Assembly (NCBI GenBank): GCA_902362865.1
Contig: CABIYE010000002.1
Location: 310,001-374,000 of the forward strand
Direction: 5' to 3'
DNA from: Clostridiaceae bacterium
GTDB lineage: Bacteria > Bacillota > Clostridia > Lachnospirales > Lachnospiraceae
DNA length: 64,000 bases
This document shows positions 37,489 through 46,652 of this stretch, piece by piece; the first letter of the stretch is position 1, and every line of letters begins with the position of its first letter. The position numbers and the translations under genes are program-made. The notes under the pieces are model-generated. The model made no database searches and was not told the origin of the DNA. It worked only from the letters and a program-made list of their open reading frames with translations.

Positions 37489-38106
37489 TTGAAATCCTTT
37501 CCTCACCCCTTGACTGCCGCCGAAGAACAATACTATCTGCAAAAATATACGGAAGGTGACCTGGAAGCAAAGCATATTCTGATTGAACGGAATCTGCGCC
37601 TCGTCGCACACATCGTCAAAAAATACCAATCCATGGAAGAAAATGCGGAAGATCTCCTCTCTATTGGAACCATCGGGCTGATTAAAGCTGTTGTAACATT
37701 TAACCCCAATAAAAATGTCCGTCTTGGCACTTACGCAGCCCGATGCATTGAAAATGAAATTCTTATGCATCTGCGCTCGAAAAAAAAATCTTCCCGGGAA
37801 GTATCCCTGTATGAACCAATCGGCACAGACCGGGAAGGCAATGAGATACAGCTTTTCGACATCATTGAGACGGAGGACAGCGATGCCCACCAAAAACTGG
37901 CTCTCCGAGAAGATATCAGACTTCTTTATTCCAAAGTGGAATCTATCCTTTCTCCCAGAGAACGATTAGTATTAAAAATGCGCTATGGACTATATAACGA
38001 AGAAGAATATACACAGCGGGAGATTGCCCAGAGACTTGGTATCTCTCGCTCTTATGTCTCAAGAATCGAAAAAAGCGCAATTGAAAAGCTGCGGGATTAT
38101 TTTTAA
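37489..38106 (+). CDS. sigK: RNA polymerase sporulation sigma factor sigma-K
   Basis: About 205 residues. Region 2 is seen in HILIERNLRLVAHIVKKY and DLLSIGTIGLIKAV, followed by GTYAARCIENEILMHLRSKKK, and region 4 has QREIAQRLGISRSYVSRIEKSAIEKL. The motif EPIGTDREGNEIQL is typical of sigma-K/sigma-E. GAGGTG stands 6 bases before the TTG at 37489; a GTG at 37480 overlaps that site. The protein therefore starts MKSFPHPLTAAEE and lacks the membrane-associated pro-sequence of B. subtilis pro-sigma-K, as in some clostridia. No skin element interrupts it. It controls late mother-cell sporulation genes. Confidence 0.9.
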   Translation: MKSFPHPLTAAEEQYYLQKYTEGDLEAKHILIERNLRLVAHIVKKYQSMEENAEDLLSIGTIGLIKAVVTFNPNKNVRLGTYAARCIENEILMHLRSKKKSSREVSLYEPIGTDREGNEIQLFDIIETEDSDAHQKLALREDIRLLYSKVESILSPRERLVLKMRYGLYNEEEYTQREIAQRLGISRSYVSRIEKSAIEKLRDYF

Positions 38107-38127
38107 AAAGTCCCGCAGTTTTTCTTT
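38089..38127 (+). terminator. sigK terminator
   Basis: CTGCGGGA (38089-38096) pairs with TCCCGCAG (38111-38118), followed by TTTTTCTTT. The stem begins inside the last codons of sigK. Confidence 0.85.
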
Positions 38128-38193
38128 GAAAGTCTTCTTATTTGTGTTAGGATAAAGGTAGTAATTGAAATATGCATTGTGGGGAATGTATCA

Positions 38194-39483
38194 ATGAATC
38201 ACGAAAAGTCTGCTATGGCTTCCAGAACCGGCAGGATCCTTCTGTTAAGCTTCATAGTTATTTTTGTTGCACAAATTAACATGAACTTATTTACCGATGA
38301 CTTCAAGATCTCTATTGCAGTCATTTGTTTTCCTGTATTCCTATATCTTTTGGACTATATGCCATTAATTCCCGTTACTATCCTTTCGGCCTCAGGTGTC
38401 TACATTTCCCGCATCCTTCTCTACTGGCTTCAGCACGGCAGCATCCGGTATTTTTTCCGGCCTTATCTGCCGGAGTTTTTCTTTTATTTAATATACGGCT
38501 GTCTTCTATATGTATACACCAGGGCAGTCAAGTCCGGTTGGTCCGTTGTCCGCCTTCTTCTTTCCCTTGTCCTGATTGATTATTTTTCTAATCTGACAGA
38601 GCTTCTGCTCCGTGTGGGAACAGAGGCCCTTGTACTGCATACACAATTAGGGATTCTTGTAGTGGCTCTTGCAAGATCTGCTCTTGCCGTCGTAATCATT
38701 ACAATATTTAACCGCTACCGTCTCACTCTGCTTAACCGTGAACACGCTGAACGCTACGAACGACTGATGCTTTTAATCTCCCGCCTGAACGGAGAAGTTA
38801 TCTGGATGCAGAAGAATTCTTCCTTCATCGAAAAAACTATGAACACTTCCTATCAGCTCTACCACAAGCTTCAGGAAAAAGGCGGCGATCCCGACCTTGC
38901 CAATTCTGCATTAAAAATTGCAAGGGATATCCATGAAATCAAAAAGGAATATCAGCTTATTATGCGGGGACTTTCAGAAGCGCTCCACACAGAAACTCAG
39001 GTAGAAGGGATGCCTGTCTCCGATATCCTCGCTCTGCTGGAAAATGCAGTCACTCTAGAGGGAAAGGCCGTCGGGAAAAAGGTATCTGTCACGCTAAAAT
39101 GTAACCGCCATCTATATACTGACCGGCATTATCTTCTATTATCTGTGTTCCACAATCTTTTTAACAATGCACTGGAGGCATCTGTCTCTGATACTGTCAA
39201 TATTTCTCTGATACAAACGATACAGGATAGATGGTATCTTTTCACCATTTCTGATGATGGCCCCGGCATCGACAAGGACTGTATGGATCAGATTTTCGAT
39301 CCGGGCTTTTCAACAAAAATAAATTATGACACCGGAACAATCAGCCGGGGACTGGGACTTAACATTGTAAAAGATATCGTGGAACACAAGTTCCATGGAC
39401 AGATTGCCGTTACGTCCCGCCCCGGGGACACCACATTTACTCTATATATCCCTATAGATGAACTGGAGGAAAAAGACCTATGA
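38194..39483 (+). CDS. sensor histidine kinase (GlnK/CitA-like, GHKL ATPase)
   Basis: About 429 residues. Six or so membrane segments occupy residues 10-180, with no large extracellular loop. A dimerisation region with the probable phospho-acceptor His lies in ARDIHEIKKEY (about 255), followed by the GHKL ATPase with N box LFNNALEA, G1 SDDGPGID and G2 GLGLNIVKDIVEHK. I chose ATG 38194 (GGGG 9 bases upstream) over the GTG at 38179. The gene overlaps the response regulator by 4 bases. Layout and partner resemble the B. subtilis glutamine system GlnK-GlnL. Confidence 0.9.
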   Translation: MNHEKSAMASRTGRILLLSFIVIFVAQINMNLFTDDFKISIAVICFPVFLYLLDYMPLIPVTILSASGVYISRILLYWLQHGSIRYFFRPYLPEFFFYLIYGCLLYVYTRAVKSGWSVVRLLLSLVLIDYFSNLTELLLRVGTEALVLHTQLGILVVALARSALAVVIITIFNRYRLTLLNREHAERYERLMLLISRLNGEVIWMQKNSSFIEKTMNTSYQLYHKLQEKGGDPDLANSALKIARDIHEIKKEYQLIMRGLSEALHTETQVEGMPVSDILALLENAVTLEGKAVGKKVSVTLKCNRHLYTDRHYLLLSVFHNLFNNALEASVSDTVNISLIQTIQDRWYLFTISDDGPGIDKDCMDQIFDPGFSTKINYDTGTISRGLGLNIVKDIVEHKFHGQIAVTSRPGDTTFTLYIPIDELEEKDL

Positions 39484-40322
39484 AATTCTATCTGCTTGAC
39501 GACGACAGAACTATCACTAACATTTTAAAAATTATTATCCAAAAAAGAAACCTTGGAGAGGTCTGCGGGACAAGCACCCACGCTGTTGAGGCCCTGGAAG
39601 ATATCCGGATTTTGAAACCCGACATCATCATCACCGATCTTCTGATGCCGGAAATGGATGGGATAACCTTTGTAAAAAAAGCAAAAGAAATTCTTCCTGA
39701 TGCTGCCTGCATTATGCTTTCTCAGGTGGCATCAAAAGATATGATTGAAAATGCATACGAAGAGGGCATTGAATTCTATATCCAAAAACCACTCAATAGT
39801 GTGGAAGCAGAAAAGGTCATTCAAACCGTTTCCCGAAATCTTTCCATGCAGCGGACTCTTCAGAAAATGCAGAATATTTTTGAAGACAGCGTGCAGACCT
39901 CCGTTTCTCCCACACCTCAAAAGCAAAAGGACTATCTGCCCAAGCTCCAGAAAATCCTGCAGCGTCTGGGAATCATCGGTGACGCAGGAAGCAAGGATAT
40001 CATTACGATAATAGAATATTTAATTGAAGAAAAAGAAGATGTCACGAATACTACTCTGCATGAATTGTGCAGCCATTTCACAGATTCTCCGAAAACAATG
40101 GAGCAAAGAATACGCCGCGCTGCCGCCAATGGCATGGTAAACCTGGCACATCTTGGCCTGGAAGACTATGGCAATGAAATATTTACTGAATATGCTAATT
40201 CTCTCTATAACTTTGAGCAGGTTCGGAAAGAAATGGACTTCATCCGCGGGAAAACAAACAAGCATGGAAATATTAAAATCAGGAATTTTCTTAATGCCCT
40301 CCTCATTTCCTGCCAGGAATAG
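39480..40322 (+). CDS. response regulator with YcbB/GlnL-type DNA-binding domain
   Basis: 280 residues: a receiver domain (about 1-120) with the acidic pair DDD near residue 8, phospho-acceptor Asp54 in IIITDLLMPEMDG and Lys in YIQKPLNSV, followed by a helical C-terminal domain (about 150-280) with LQRLGIIGDAGSKDI and PKTMEQRIRRAAANGMVNLAHLG, which I recognise as the YcbB-type domain of GlnL. It is translationally coupled to the kinase. The PTS-like permease 170 bases downstream on the same strand is a candidate target. Confidence 0.88.
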   Translation: MKFYLLDDDRTITNILKIIIQKRNLGEVCGTSTHAVEALEDIRILKPDIIITDLLMPEMDGITFVKKAKEILPDAACIMLSQVASKDMIENAYEEGIEFYIQKPLNSVEAEKVIQTVSRNLSMQRTLQKMQNIFEDSVQTSVSPTPQKQKDYLPKLQKILQRLGIIGDAGSKDIITIIEYLIEEKEDVTNTTLHELCSHFTDSPKTMEQRIRRAAANGMVNLAHLGLEDYGNEIFTEYANSLYNFEQVRKEMDFIRGKTNKHGNIKIRNFLNALLISCQE

Positions 40323-40494
40323 AAAAAGAGCAGATGTTTTCGGCATTTTTCACAAAAATATATTGTTTTTGATATTTTTATCATTTATTTTGATATTTTC
40401 TGAAACTTTTTGAAACCTCAATTGTATATTCATCTCATCAATAAGAGAACGTACTTATAATTACTATCAATATTAAAAGGATGAGGTGAATTCT

Positions 40495-41541
40495 ATGTGG
40501 ACGATTATTTCAGGAATTGGATTGTTACTATTGACTCTGGCGGGATTTTCATTATTCAGCCTCAAAATGCCAAAGGGACAACTTGCAATGTCTGGCATGG
40601 CAAACGCTGCAATTGCTACTTTTTTAATAGAAGCTGTACATAAGTATATTACCGGTGATTTGTTCGGTCTGTCATTCTTCCAAACGCTGGGCACCACCGC
40701 CGGAAGTCTCGGCGGTGTTGCCGCGGCGATTACCGTTCCTCTGGCAATGGGGGCAAACCCGGTATTCGCAGTAGTTGCAGGTGTTGCAGTCGGAGGCTAC
40801 GGTATTCTTCCGGGATTTGTTGCCGGCTATATAATCGGACTTGTTGCTCCTGTTATTGAAAAAAAACTGCCAGAAGGCTTGAACATTATTGCAGGCGCCC
40901 TCTTAATTGCTCCACTGTCACGCCTAATTGTTGTTCTCGTCAATCCGGCAGTGAATGCTACTCTGGTAAAAATTGGCGGAACAATCTCCGCAGCCGCAGA
41001 GCAATCTCCGATTATCATGGGATTCCTGCTGGGCGGAATTATCAAAATGATCTGTACCTCCCCGCTAAGCTCTATGGCGCTGACGGCCATGTTAGGATTG
41101 GACGGGCTGGCAATGGGAATTGCCGCAATCGCATGTGTAGGCGGTTCCTTTACAAACGGGCTTATTTTCTCAAAATTAAAATTAGGAGACCGCAGTAATG
41201 TAATTGCAGTAATGCTGGAACCTTTGACACAGGCTGATATTATTACTACCCATCCTATCCCTATATATTGTTCCAACTTCTTCGGAGGCGGGCTTGCCGG
41301 TATTTCTGCCGCTGTGTTCCATATTGTAAACAATGCACCCGGAACCGCTTCCCCTATTCCAGGACTTTTGGCACCATTTGCCTTCAATCCGGCAATTAAT
41401 GTGCTGGGAGCTTTACTCTTCGCAATACTGGGCGGATGCCTTGCAGGTCTTGTCGGCTCCTTTGTATTCAAGCGTAAAGTAAAAGCTGTCTCCTTACCGA
41501 AGACAGCTCCCGCTTCCCAGTCTCTGGAACTGGAAATGTAA
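40495..41541 (+). CDS. PTS_EIIC_2 family membrane transporter
   Basis: About 348 residues with roughly nine or ten hydrophobic segments rich in Gly and Ala, motifs GTTAGSLGGVAAAITVPLAMG and THPIPIYCSNFFGGGLAG. This is the PTS transporter subunit IIC family PF13303, usually found without linked EIIA/EIIB proteins, so the substrate and even the phosphotransfer dependence are uncertain. Start ATG 40495 is preferred over the GTG at 40486 because GAGGTG then has correct spacing. It follows a two-component system and is convergent with the U32 gene, 17 bases apart. Confidence 0.85.
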   Translation: MWTIISGIGLLLLTLAGFSLFSLKMPKGQLAMSGMANAAIATFLIEAVHKYITGDLFGLSFFQTLGTTAGSLGGVAAAITVPLAMGANPVFAVVAGVAVGGYGILPGFVAGYIIGLVAPVIEKKLPEGLNIIAGALLIAPLSRLIVVLVNPAVNATLVKIGGTISAAAEQSPIIMGFLLGGIIKMICTSPLSSMALTAMLGLDGLAMGIAAIACVGGSFTNGLIFSKLKLGDRSNVIAVMLEPLTQADIITTHPIPIYCSNFFGGGLAGISAAVFHIVNNAPGTASPIPGLLAPFAFNPAINVLGALLFAILGGCLAGLVGSFVFKRKVKAVSLPKTAPASQSLELEM

Positions 41542-41558
41542 TATATTAACGAATAAAA

Positions 41559-42782
41559 TTAACCCTTTCTTCTCAATATATCATATTTGTCCGCCGCACT
41601 TCCAAGATCAACGAAAAGAACCTGCTTGGGGTGCGGCGCACTCGTCTGTTCCTTTCCATCTTCATCTATAATTCTCCTGACGGTCACCTCAACATTTCTG
41701 CCATCCGGCTTCATAATCTCTATCTGTTCACCCACGGAAAATTTATTGCGCTGTTCAATCCGGTACAGACCACTCTTTTCTTCTCCTATAATCCCCAGAT
41801 AAGTATACTCTTTCACATAGGTATTACTGTCATAGATCTGCGTCTCTTCACTGGGCTTTCCAAAATAAAAACCTGTCGTAAATTGGCGGTACGTACAATT
41901 TGATATCTGATCCAGATACCACGGCATATTCTCTTTATAAAGTTCCGGGTCTGTAAGATAGTCATCAATTGCCTTGCGATAAGTCCTGGCTACCGTCGCA
42001 ACATAAAGCGCTGTCTTCATGCGCCCCTCGATTTTCAGGCTGTCAATTCCGGCATCCAGAAGCTCCGGTATGTGCTCAATCATGCACAAATCCTTGGAAT
42101 TAAAAATATAGGTTCCCCGTTCATTTTCATAAACAGGCATATACTCTCCCGGACGCGTTTCTTCTACAACAGAATACTTCCAACGGCAGGGATGCGTACA
42201 CGCCCCCTGATTGGCGTCTCTTCCGGTAAAATAATTACTCAGCAGGCACCTGCCGGAATAAGAAATACACATAGCGCCATGAATAAAGCTCTCGATTTCC
42301 ATCTCCGCCGGAATATTTGTCCTTATTTCTTTGATTTCTTCCAGCGACAGCTCCCTTGCAGAAACCACCCTTTTTGCTCCCAGCTTCCACCAGAAATTGT
42401 AGGTTCCATAATTGGTATTATTTGCCTGTGTGCTAATATGGCGCTCAATCTCCGGACATACTTCTTTTGCAATTTCAAAAACCGCAGGGTCAGCAATAAT
42501 CAAAGCATCCGGTTCTATTTCTCTGAGTTCCTTAAAATATTCCCTGACTCCTGCAAGATCGCTGTTATGTGCCAGAATATTTGCTGTCACATACACTTTC
42601 ACCCCATGCTCATGAGCAAACCGAATTCCTTCCGCCATATCTTCCATAGAAAAATTCTTTGCCTTCGCGCGGAGTCCAAAAGCCTCGCCGCCTATATATA
42701 CCGCATCCGCTCCAAATATAACTGCTGTTTTCAATACTTCCAGACTGCTTGCCGGAATCAATAATTCAGGATGTCTTGTCAT
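41559..42782 (-). CDS. peptidase U32 family protein, TrhP-like tRNA U34 hydroxylation
   Basis: About 407 residues. The U32 signature is visible as ESFIHGAMCISYSGRCLLSNY, with further Cys in NQGACTHPCRW, the probable iron-sulfur ligands, and SLKIEGRMKTALYVATVARTYR. In B. subtilis and E. coli members (TrhP, YrrN/YrrO) hydroxylate U34 of tRNA using prephenate rather than acting as proteases. The gene follows directly after a TrmR-like methyltransferase (TGATG overlap), which matches the two-step route to 5-methoxyuridine. The start is ATG 42782. Confidence 0.9.
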   Translation of the reverse strand: MTRHPELLIPASSLEVLKTAVIFGADAVYIGGEAFGLRAKAKNFSMEDMAEGIRFAHEHGVKVYVTANILAHNSDLAGVREYFKELREIEPDALIIADPAVFEIAKEVCPEIERHISTQANNTNYGTYNFWWKLGAKRVVSARELSLEEIKEIRTNIPAEMEIESFIHGAMCISYSGRCLLSNYFTGRDANQGACTHPCRWKYSVVEETRPGEYMPVYENERGTYIFNSKDLCMIEHIPELLDAGIDSLKIEGRMKTALYVATVARTYRKAIDDYLTDPELYKENMPWYLDQISNCTYRQFTTGFYFGKPSEETQIYDSNTYVKEYTYLGIIGEEKSGLYRIEQRNKFSVGEQIEIMKPDGRNVEVTVRRIIDEDGKEQTSAPHPKQVLFVDLGSAADKYDILRRKG

Positions 42783-43450
42783 CACTTATCATTCCTTTCT
42801 TTTCTGACGCTAAGCGCCACGCCGTCCCCCAGTGGGATTACAGAAGTAAGAAGTTCCTCATTATGCTTCAACGCATATAGATACTCCCTCATCCTACTGT
42901 GTATTGTGCGGTTCCTGCGCTCCACGGCAAACCTGGATTCAATCACATCCCCATCCTGAAGCACATTATCAGATACCAGAATCCCGCCCGTTCCAAGCAG
43001 TCTCATTACCTCCGGCATGTAATGGATATACTGTCCCTTTGCAGCATCCATAAAAATAAAATCATAAGAACCTGAAAGTCCTTTCATGACTTCCAGCGCA
43101 TCCCCCTCGAGAAGCGTAATCTCCGTTTCCTTTCCTGCCCGCCGAAAATTCTCCCTGGCAATGGGGATTCTTTTTTCATATTTTTCAATCGTCGTAATAT
43201 GGCTGCCCTCAGGGGCATAAGCATTCATTACTAATGCGGAAAAACCAACCGCTGTACCAACCTCCAGAATCTGCATTGGTTTCCGAATGCCGACTAAAAC
43301 CTTCAGAAGGCTCTTCGTTTCCTTTCGTATAATCGGCACATGGGCCGCAAGCGCTTCCTGCTCAATTGTCTCTAAAAAATCACTCTCCGGCATCTCCAGA
43401 GAGTGAATAAATGCTACCATCCGCTCGTCTACTATCATAATCCTAAACAT
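42782..43450 (-). CDS. trmR: O-methyltransferase, TrmR-like (tRNA 5-hydroxyuridine methyltransferase)
   Basis: 222 residues, SAM-dependent class I methyltransferase with ILEVGTAVGFSALVM (motif I), TTIEKYEKRI (acidic motif II), DFIFMDAAKGQY (metal-binding Asp) and LVSDNVL. It resembles B. subtilis YrrM/TrmR, which methylates ho5U34 of tRNAs to mo5U34. It overlaps the RNase J stop and the following U32 gene, so the three are coupled. A shorter start at ATG 43438 is possible; neither has a strong ribosome site. Confidence 0.88.
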   Translation of the reverse strand: MFRIMIVDERMVAFIHSLEMPESDFLETIEQEALAAHVPIIRKETKSLLKVLVGIRKPMQILEVGTAVGFSALVMNAYAPEGSHITTIEKYEKRIPIARENFRRAGKETEITLLEGDALEVMKGLSGSYDFIFMDAAKGQYIHYMPEVMRLLGTGGILVSDNVLQDGDVIESRFAVERRNRTIHSRMREYLYALKHNEELLTSVIPLGDGVALSVRKERNDK

Positions 43451-45110
43451 CCATAATGATCGGTAAGATCATCGGTCTTCTCTTTGTACGTTTCCAGATA
43501 AACTCATTCATGGTATCACGCACCACCAATTTAATTTTACTCCAATCCGCACCGCGCTGATGACTCAGGCATTTATCAATAGCATCATTCAGCACATGCC
43601 TTGCATCTTCCATCAGCCCCTCGGACTCTCTCACATAGACAAATCCTCTTGACACAATGTCCGGTCCGGCAAGAAGCCGGTTCGTTTTCTTCTCCAATGT
43701 CATTACCACGATCAGGATTCCGTCCTCTGCCAGATGCTGGCGGTCGCGGAGTACAATGTTCCCCACATCTCCTACTCCAAGTCCGTCAACCAGCACTTCT
43801 CCTGTATGGACCTTATCAGCCACCTTCGCCTCTTTATCACTGACCTCCAGAACATCTCCGGACTGCAGCATAAAGATATTCTCCTTCGGAATTCCAAGAG
43901 ACTGTGCCAGAGTTGCATTTGCCTTTCTGTGGCGGAACTCACCATGGATCGGAATTGCATATTTGGGTTTAACCAGTGAATAAATCAGCTTCAGCTCTTC
44001 CTGGCAGGCATGTCCGGATACATGGGCATCTTGGAAAATAACATTCGCACCCTTTTCAGAAAGTTCATTAATGACTCTTGACACGGATTTCTCATTGCCC
44101 GGAATCGGATTAGAACTAAATATAACCGTATCTCCCGGCATAATAGATACCTTCTTGTGAATATCAGCAGCCATGCGGGAAAGAGCCGCCATAGATTCGC
44201 CCTGGCTTCCCGTCGTAATCAGCACCGTCTTCTCCGGCGGATAGTTCTTGAGCTGGTCAATCTCTATCAGCGTCTTATCCGGCACGTTCAGATACCCGAG
44301 TTCCTGAGCTGTAGAGATGATATTTACCATGCTCCGGCCTTCCACCACAACCTTTCTCTCATATTTATAAGCAGAATTGATAATCTGCTGTACACGGTCT
44401 ACGTTGGACGCAAAGGTTGCTATAATAATCCTGGAATCTCTGTGCTCTGCAAACAGATGATCAAACGTATGCCCTACTGTACGCTCTGACTGCGTAAATC
44501 CGGGACGCTCTGCATTCGTACTGTCTGACATCAGCGCCAGAACCCCTTTCTTCCCAATCTCGCCAAACCGCTGCAGATCAATGGCATCGCCAAACACCGG
44601 CGTATAATCCACCTTAAAGTCTCCCGTGTGCACTACGATACCTGCCGGTGAATAGATAGCAAGTGCAGACGCATCCTGAATACTATGATTCGTCTTAATA
44701 AACTCAATCCGGAACTGTCCCAGATTAATAGATTGTCCATGCTTTACAACTTTCCTTCTTGTGCTGCGGAGAAGATTATGCTCCGCAAGTTTCTTCTCAA
44801 TAATTCCCATAGTAAGCTTTGTAGTATAAATCGGTAAATTCATCTCCCGTAATACATAAGACAAAGCCCCGATATGATCTTCATGTCCATGGGTAATAAT
44901 AAATCCTTTCACTTTTTGGATATTCTCTTTTAAATACGTAATATCCGGGATTACCAGATCAATTCCCAGCATATCATCCTCCGGGAATGCCAGACCGCAA
45001 TCCACAACAATAATACTGTCCTCATACTCAAAGGCAGTAATGTTCATTCCGATTTTCTCCAGACCTCCAAGCGGAATGATTCGCAATTTTCCCTTGTTTT
45101 CGTTTTTCAA
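43443..45110 (-). CDS. rnj: ribonuclease J
   Basis: 555 residues, metallo-beta-lactamase/beta-CASP ribonuclease with 5' exo- and endonuclease activity in mRNA decay and rRNA maturation. The metal motif HGHEDHIG (about 75-82), HTGDFKVD, SDSTNAERPG, the beta-CASP HVSGHA and C-terminal domain are present. It starts at TTG 45110 with GGAGG 7 bases upstream (MKNENKGKLRIIPLGG). It follows fur by 22 bases in a run shared by many Clostridia: ireB, ruvX, DUF1292, fur, rnj. Confidence 0.96.
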   Translation of the reverse strand: MKNENKGKLRIIPLGGLEKIGMNITAFEYEDSIIVVDCGLAFPEDDMLGIDLVIPDITYLKENIQKVKGFIITHGHEDHIGALSYVLREMNLPIYTTKLTMGIIEKKLAEHNLLRSTRRKVVKHGQSINLGQFRIEFIKTNHSIQDASALAIYSPAGIVVHTGDFKVDYTPVFGDAIDLQRFGEIGKKGVLALMSDSTNAERPGFTQSERTVGHTFDHLFAEHRDSRIIIATFASNVDRVQQIINSAYKYERKVVVEGRSMVNIISTAQELGYLNVPDKTLIEIDQLKNYPPEKTVLITTGSQGESMAALSRMAADIHKKVSIMPGDTVIFSSNPIPGNEKSVSRVINELSEKGANVIFQDAHVSGHACQEELKLIYSLVKPKYAIPIHGEFRHRKANATLAQSLGIPKENIFMLQSGDVLEVSDKEAKVADKVHTGEVLVDGLGVGDVGNIVLRDRQHLAEDGILIVVMTLEKKTNRLLAGPDIVSRGFVYVRESEGLMEDARHVLNDAIDKCLSHQRGADWSKIKLVVRDTMNEFIWKRTKRRPMILPIIMDV

Positions 45111-45132
45111 ACTTGCACCTCCATATGTTCAT

Positions 45133-45594
45133 TTAATCCGTTACTTCTTTTTCTTGGCATTCTCTGCATTGTCCGTAGAATTTCAATTCGTGATCAAGCA
45201 CGCGAAACCCTGTCTTTCCTTCAATCTGCCCTTCCAAATCCTCCAGAAGGTCATCTTTAAAGGGAAACACACGTCCACATGTCCTGCAAATCAGATGATG
45301 ATGGTGATGCCTGAATTCCCCATCAAACAATCCACCGATTTCATACCGTATACAACCATCATCCAGATTAACACGATCCACTAATTGCATTTCCAGCAGC
45401 AGCTGCATTGTCCGGTAAATAGTAGCCAATCCGATTTCCGGATAGTCTTCCTTCACCAGTTCATAAATGTCTTCTGCAGTCATGTGTTTGTCACGATGCT
45501 CTGCAAGTACTTCTAATACAAGCAACCTCTGATTCGTTACTTTCAACCCTTTCGCCTTCAACATTTCCTTGAATTTCTCTTGACTTATAGACAT
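45133..45594 (-). CDS. Fur family metal-responsive regulator
   Basis: 153 residues. An N-terminal winged helix (LKVTNQRLLVLEVLAEH, LATIYRTMQLLLE) is followed by the metal domain with FRHHHHHLICRTCG and YGQCRECQE, giving two CxxC structural zinc sites and a His-rich sensing site. Fur, PerR and Zur cannot be separated safely by eye; the five-His run fits Fur-type sensing. It lies in the ireB-ruvX-DUF1292-fur-rnj cluster. Confidence 0.92.
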   Translation of the reverse strand: MSISQEKFKEMLKAKGLKVTNQRLLVLEVLAEHRDKHMTAEDIYELVKEDYPEIGLATIYRTMQLLLEMQLVDRVNLDDGCIRYEIGGLFDGEFRHHHHHLICRTCGRVFPFKDDLLEDLEGQIEGKTGFRVLDHELKFYGQCRECQEKEVTD

Positions 45595-45600
45595 AGCATA

Positions 45601-45861
45601 TTACCTTTCAATATCAATATCTTCAAGCAGTTCTTCAAAAACTTTAGACACCACAGAAAGTTCTGTATCATCTTCCACAATTACATATGTGCTTTCCACG
45701 TCATCTGTCTTGGAAATGTCTTTTAAAATCAAACATTCTGCGTCTTCATCTTCCGAATCTGTCACAAGAATGTAGGATGTACCACTTATCTTCGTCTGTT
45801 CCAGCACAAAAAAATCTACTTCTTCTGCCGTATCTTCAGACATAAATTTAATTTTTTCCAT
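45601..45861 (-). CDS. DUF1292 domain protein
   Basis: 86 residues, strongly acidic, one small beta domain (FMSEDTAEEVDFFVLEQTKI...SYILVTDSED... AECLILKDI). This family of unknown function is almost always encoded between ruvX and fur/ireB in Firmicutes, as here. GAGGTG precedes the ATG. It may be an adaptor of neighbouring processes, which is speculation. Confidence 0.9.
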   Translation of the reverse strand: MEKIKFMSEDTAEEVDFFVLEQTKISGTSYILVTDSEDEDAECLILKDISKTDDVESTYVIVEDDTELSVVSKVFEELLEDIDIER

Positions 45862-45887
45862 AAAAACACCTCAAAATCCATATTCTG

Positions 45888-46325
45888 TCAGTTTGTTGAT
45901 TTCTGAAAGGATTTCGAGTCCAAATATCCCTGCAATATAAAAACAGCCGCAATTTTATCAATATATTTTTTGCGATCTTCCCGTCTTACTTTACTTTCAA
46001 TTAAAGTCCGTTCTGCCTCTACCGTAGTCAGGCGCTCGTCCCACATCACAACTTCAAGCCCCGTGCGCCGTCTCAGCATCTCACCAAATTCCAGAGATTT
46101 CTCCGCTCGATCCCCCACATCATTGTTCATATGCTTCGGAAACCCAAGCACAATACACTCCACCTCATATTCAGCAATCAGCTGCTCAATACGAGCGCAA
46201 GTCTTCCTCAGCTTATTCTCTTCTTTACGGCAAATGGTTTCTATTCCCTGGGCAGTAAAGCCGAGTGGGTCGCTGATTGCCACGCCCACCGTCTTAGAGC
46301 CATAATCCAACCCCATAATCCTCAT
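45888..46325 (-). CDS. ruvX: Holliday junction resolvase RuvX / pre-16S rRNA nuclease YqgF
   Basis: 145 residues with an RNase H-like fold. [19 protein letters not shown] supplies the first catalytic Asp, [15 protein letters not shown] the middle motif and [14 protein letters not shown] the last Asp/Glu motif. Members process pre-16S rRNA in E. coli and cleave junctions in some bacteria. It follows ireB by 6 bases and precedes the DUF1292 gene. Confidence 0.95.
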   Translation of the reverse strand: MRIMGLDYGSKTVGVAISDPLGFTAQGIETICRKEENKLRKTCARIEQLIAEYEVECIVLGFPKHMNNDVGDRAEKSLEFGEMLRRRTGLEVVMWDERLTTVEAERTLIESKVRREDRKKYIDKIAAVFILQGYLDSKSFQKSTN

Positions 46326-46331
46326 ATACCA

Positions 46332-46595
46332 TTATCTCCAACCATTATGCTCAATATACGTCTTAAGCATCTCTTCTACCAGCTCGTCTCTCTCCATCTT
46401 CATAATCAGGCTTCTTGCGCCATTGTAGCTGGTAATATAAGTAGGGTCGCCAGACATAATATAGCCTACAATCTGGTTCACCGGATTATATCCTTTTTCA
46501 CTCAACGCTTCGTACACAATCTCAAGTATATCTTTTGCTTGAATCTGTGGACCGCTTTCTACCTGAAAAAACTGGGTGTTGCTTAAATCCTTCAT
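46332..46595 (-). CDS. ireB: IreB family regulatory phosphoprotein
   Basis: 87 residues, small helical protein (DUF965/UPF0297) with the family-typical [20 protein letters not shown] and [18 protein letters not shown]. In Enterococcus, IreB is phosphorylated on Thr by the PASTA kinase IreK and modulates cephalosporin resistance; the N-terminal Thr (DLSNTQFF) matches that region. TTTGGAGG lies before the ATG. It begins the ireB-ruvX-DUF1292-fur-rnj cluster. Confidence 0.95.
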   Translation of the reverse strand: MKDLSNTQFFQVESGPQIQAKDILEIVYEALSEKGYNPVNQIVGYIMSGDPTYITSYNGARSLIMKMERDELVEEMLKTYIEHNGWR

Positions 46596-46652
46596 ATACT
46601 CACGTCCTCCAAAAATACTTCAGTTTTATTCTACATGAATCTATGAAAAAAT

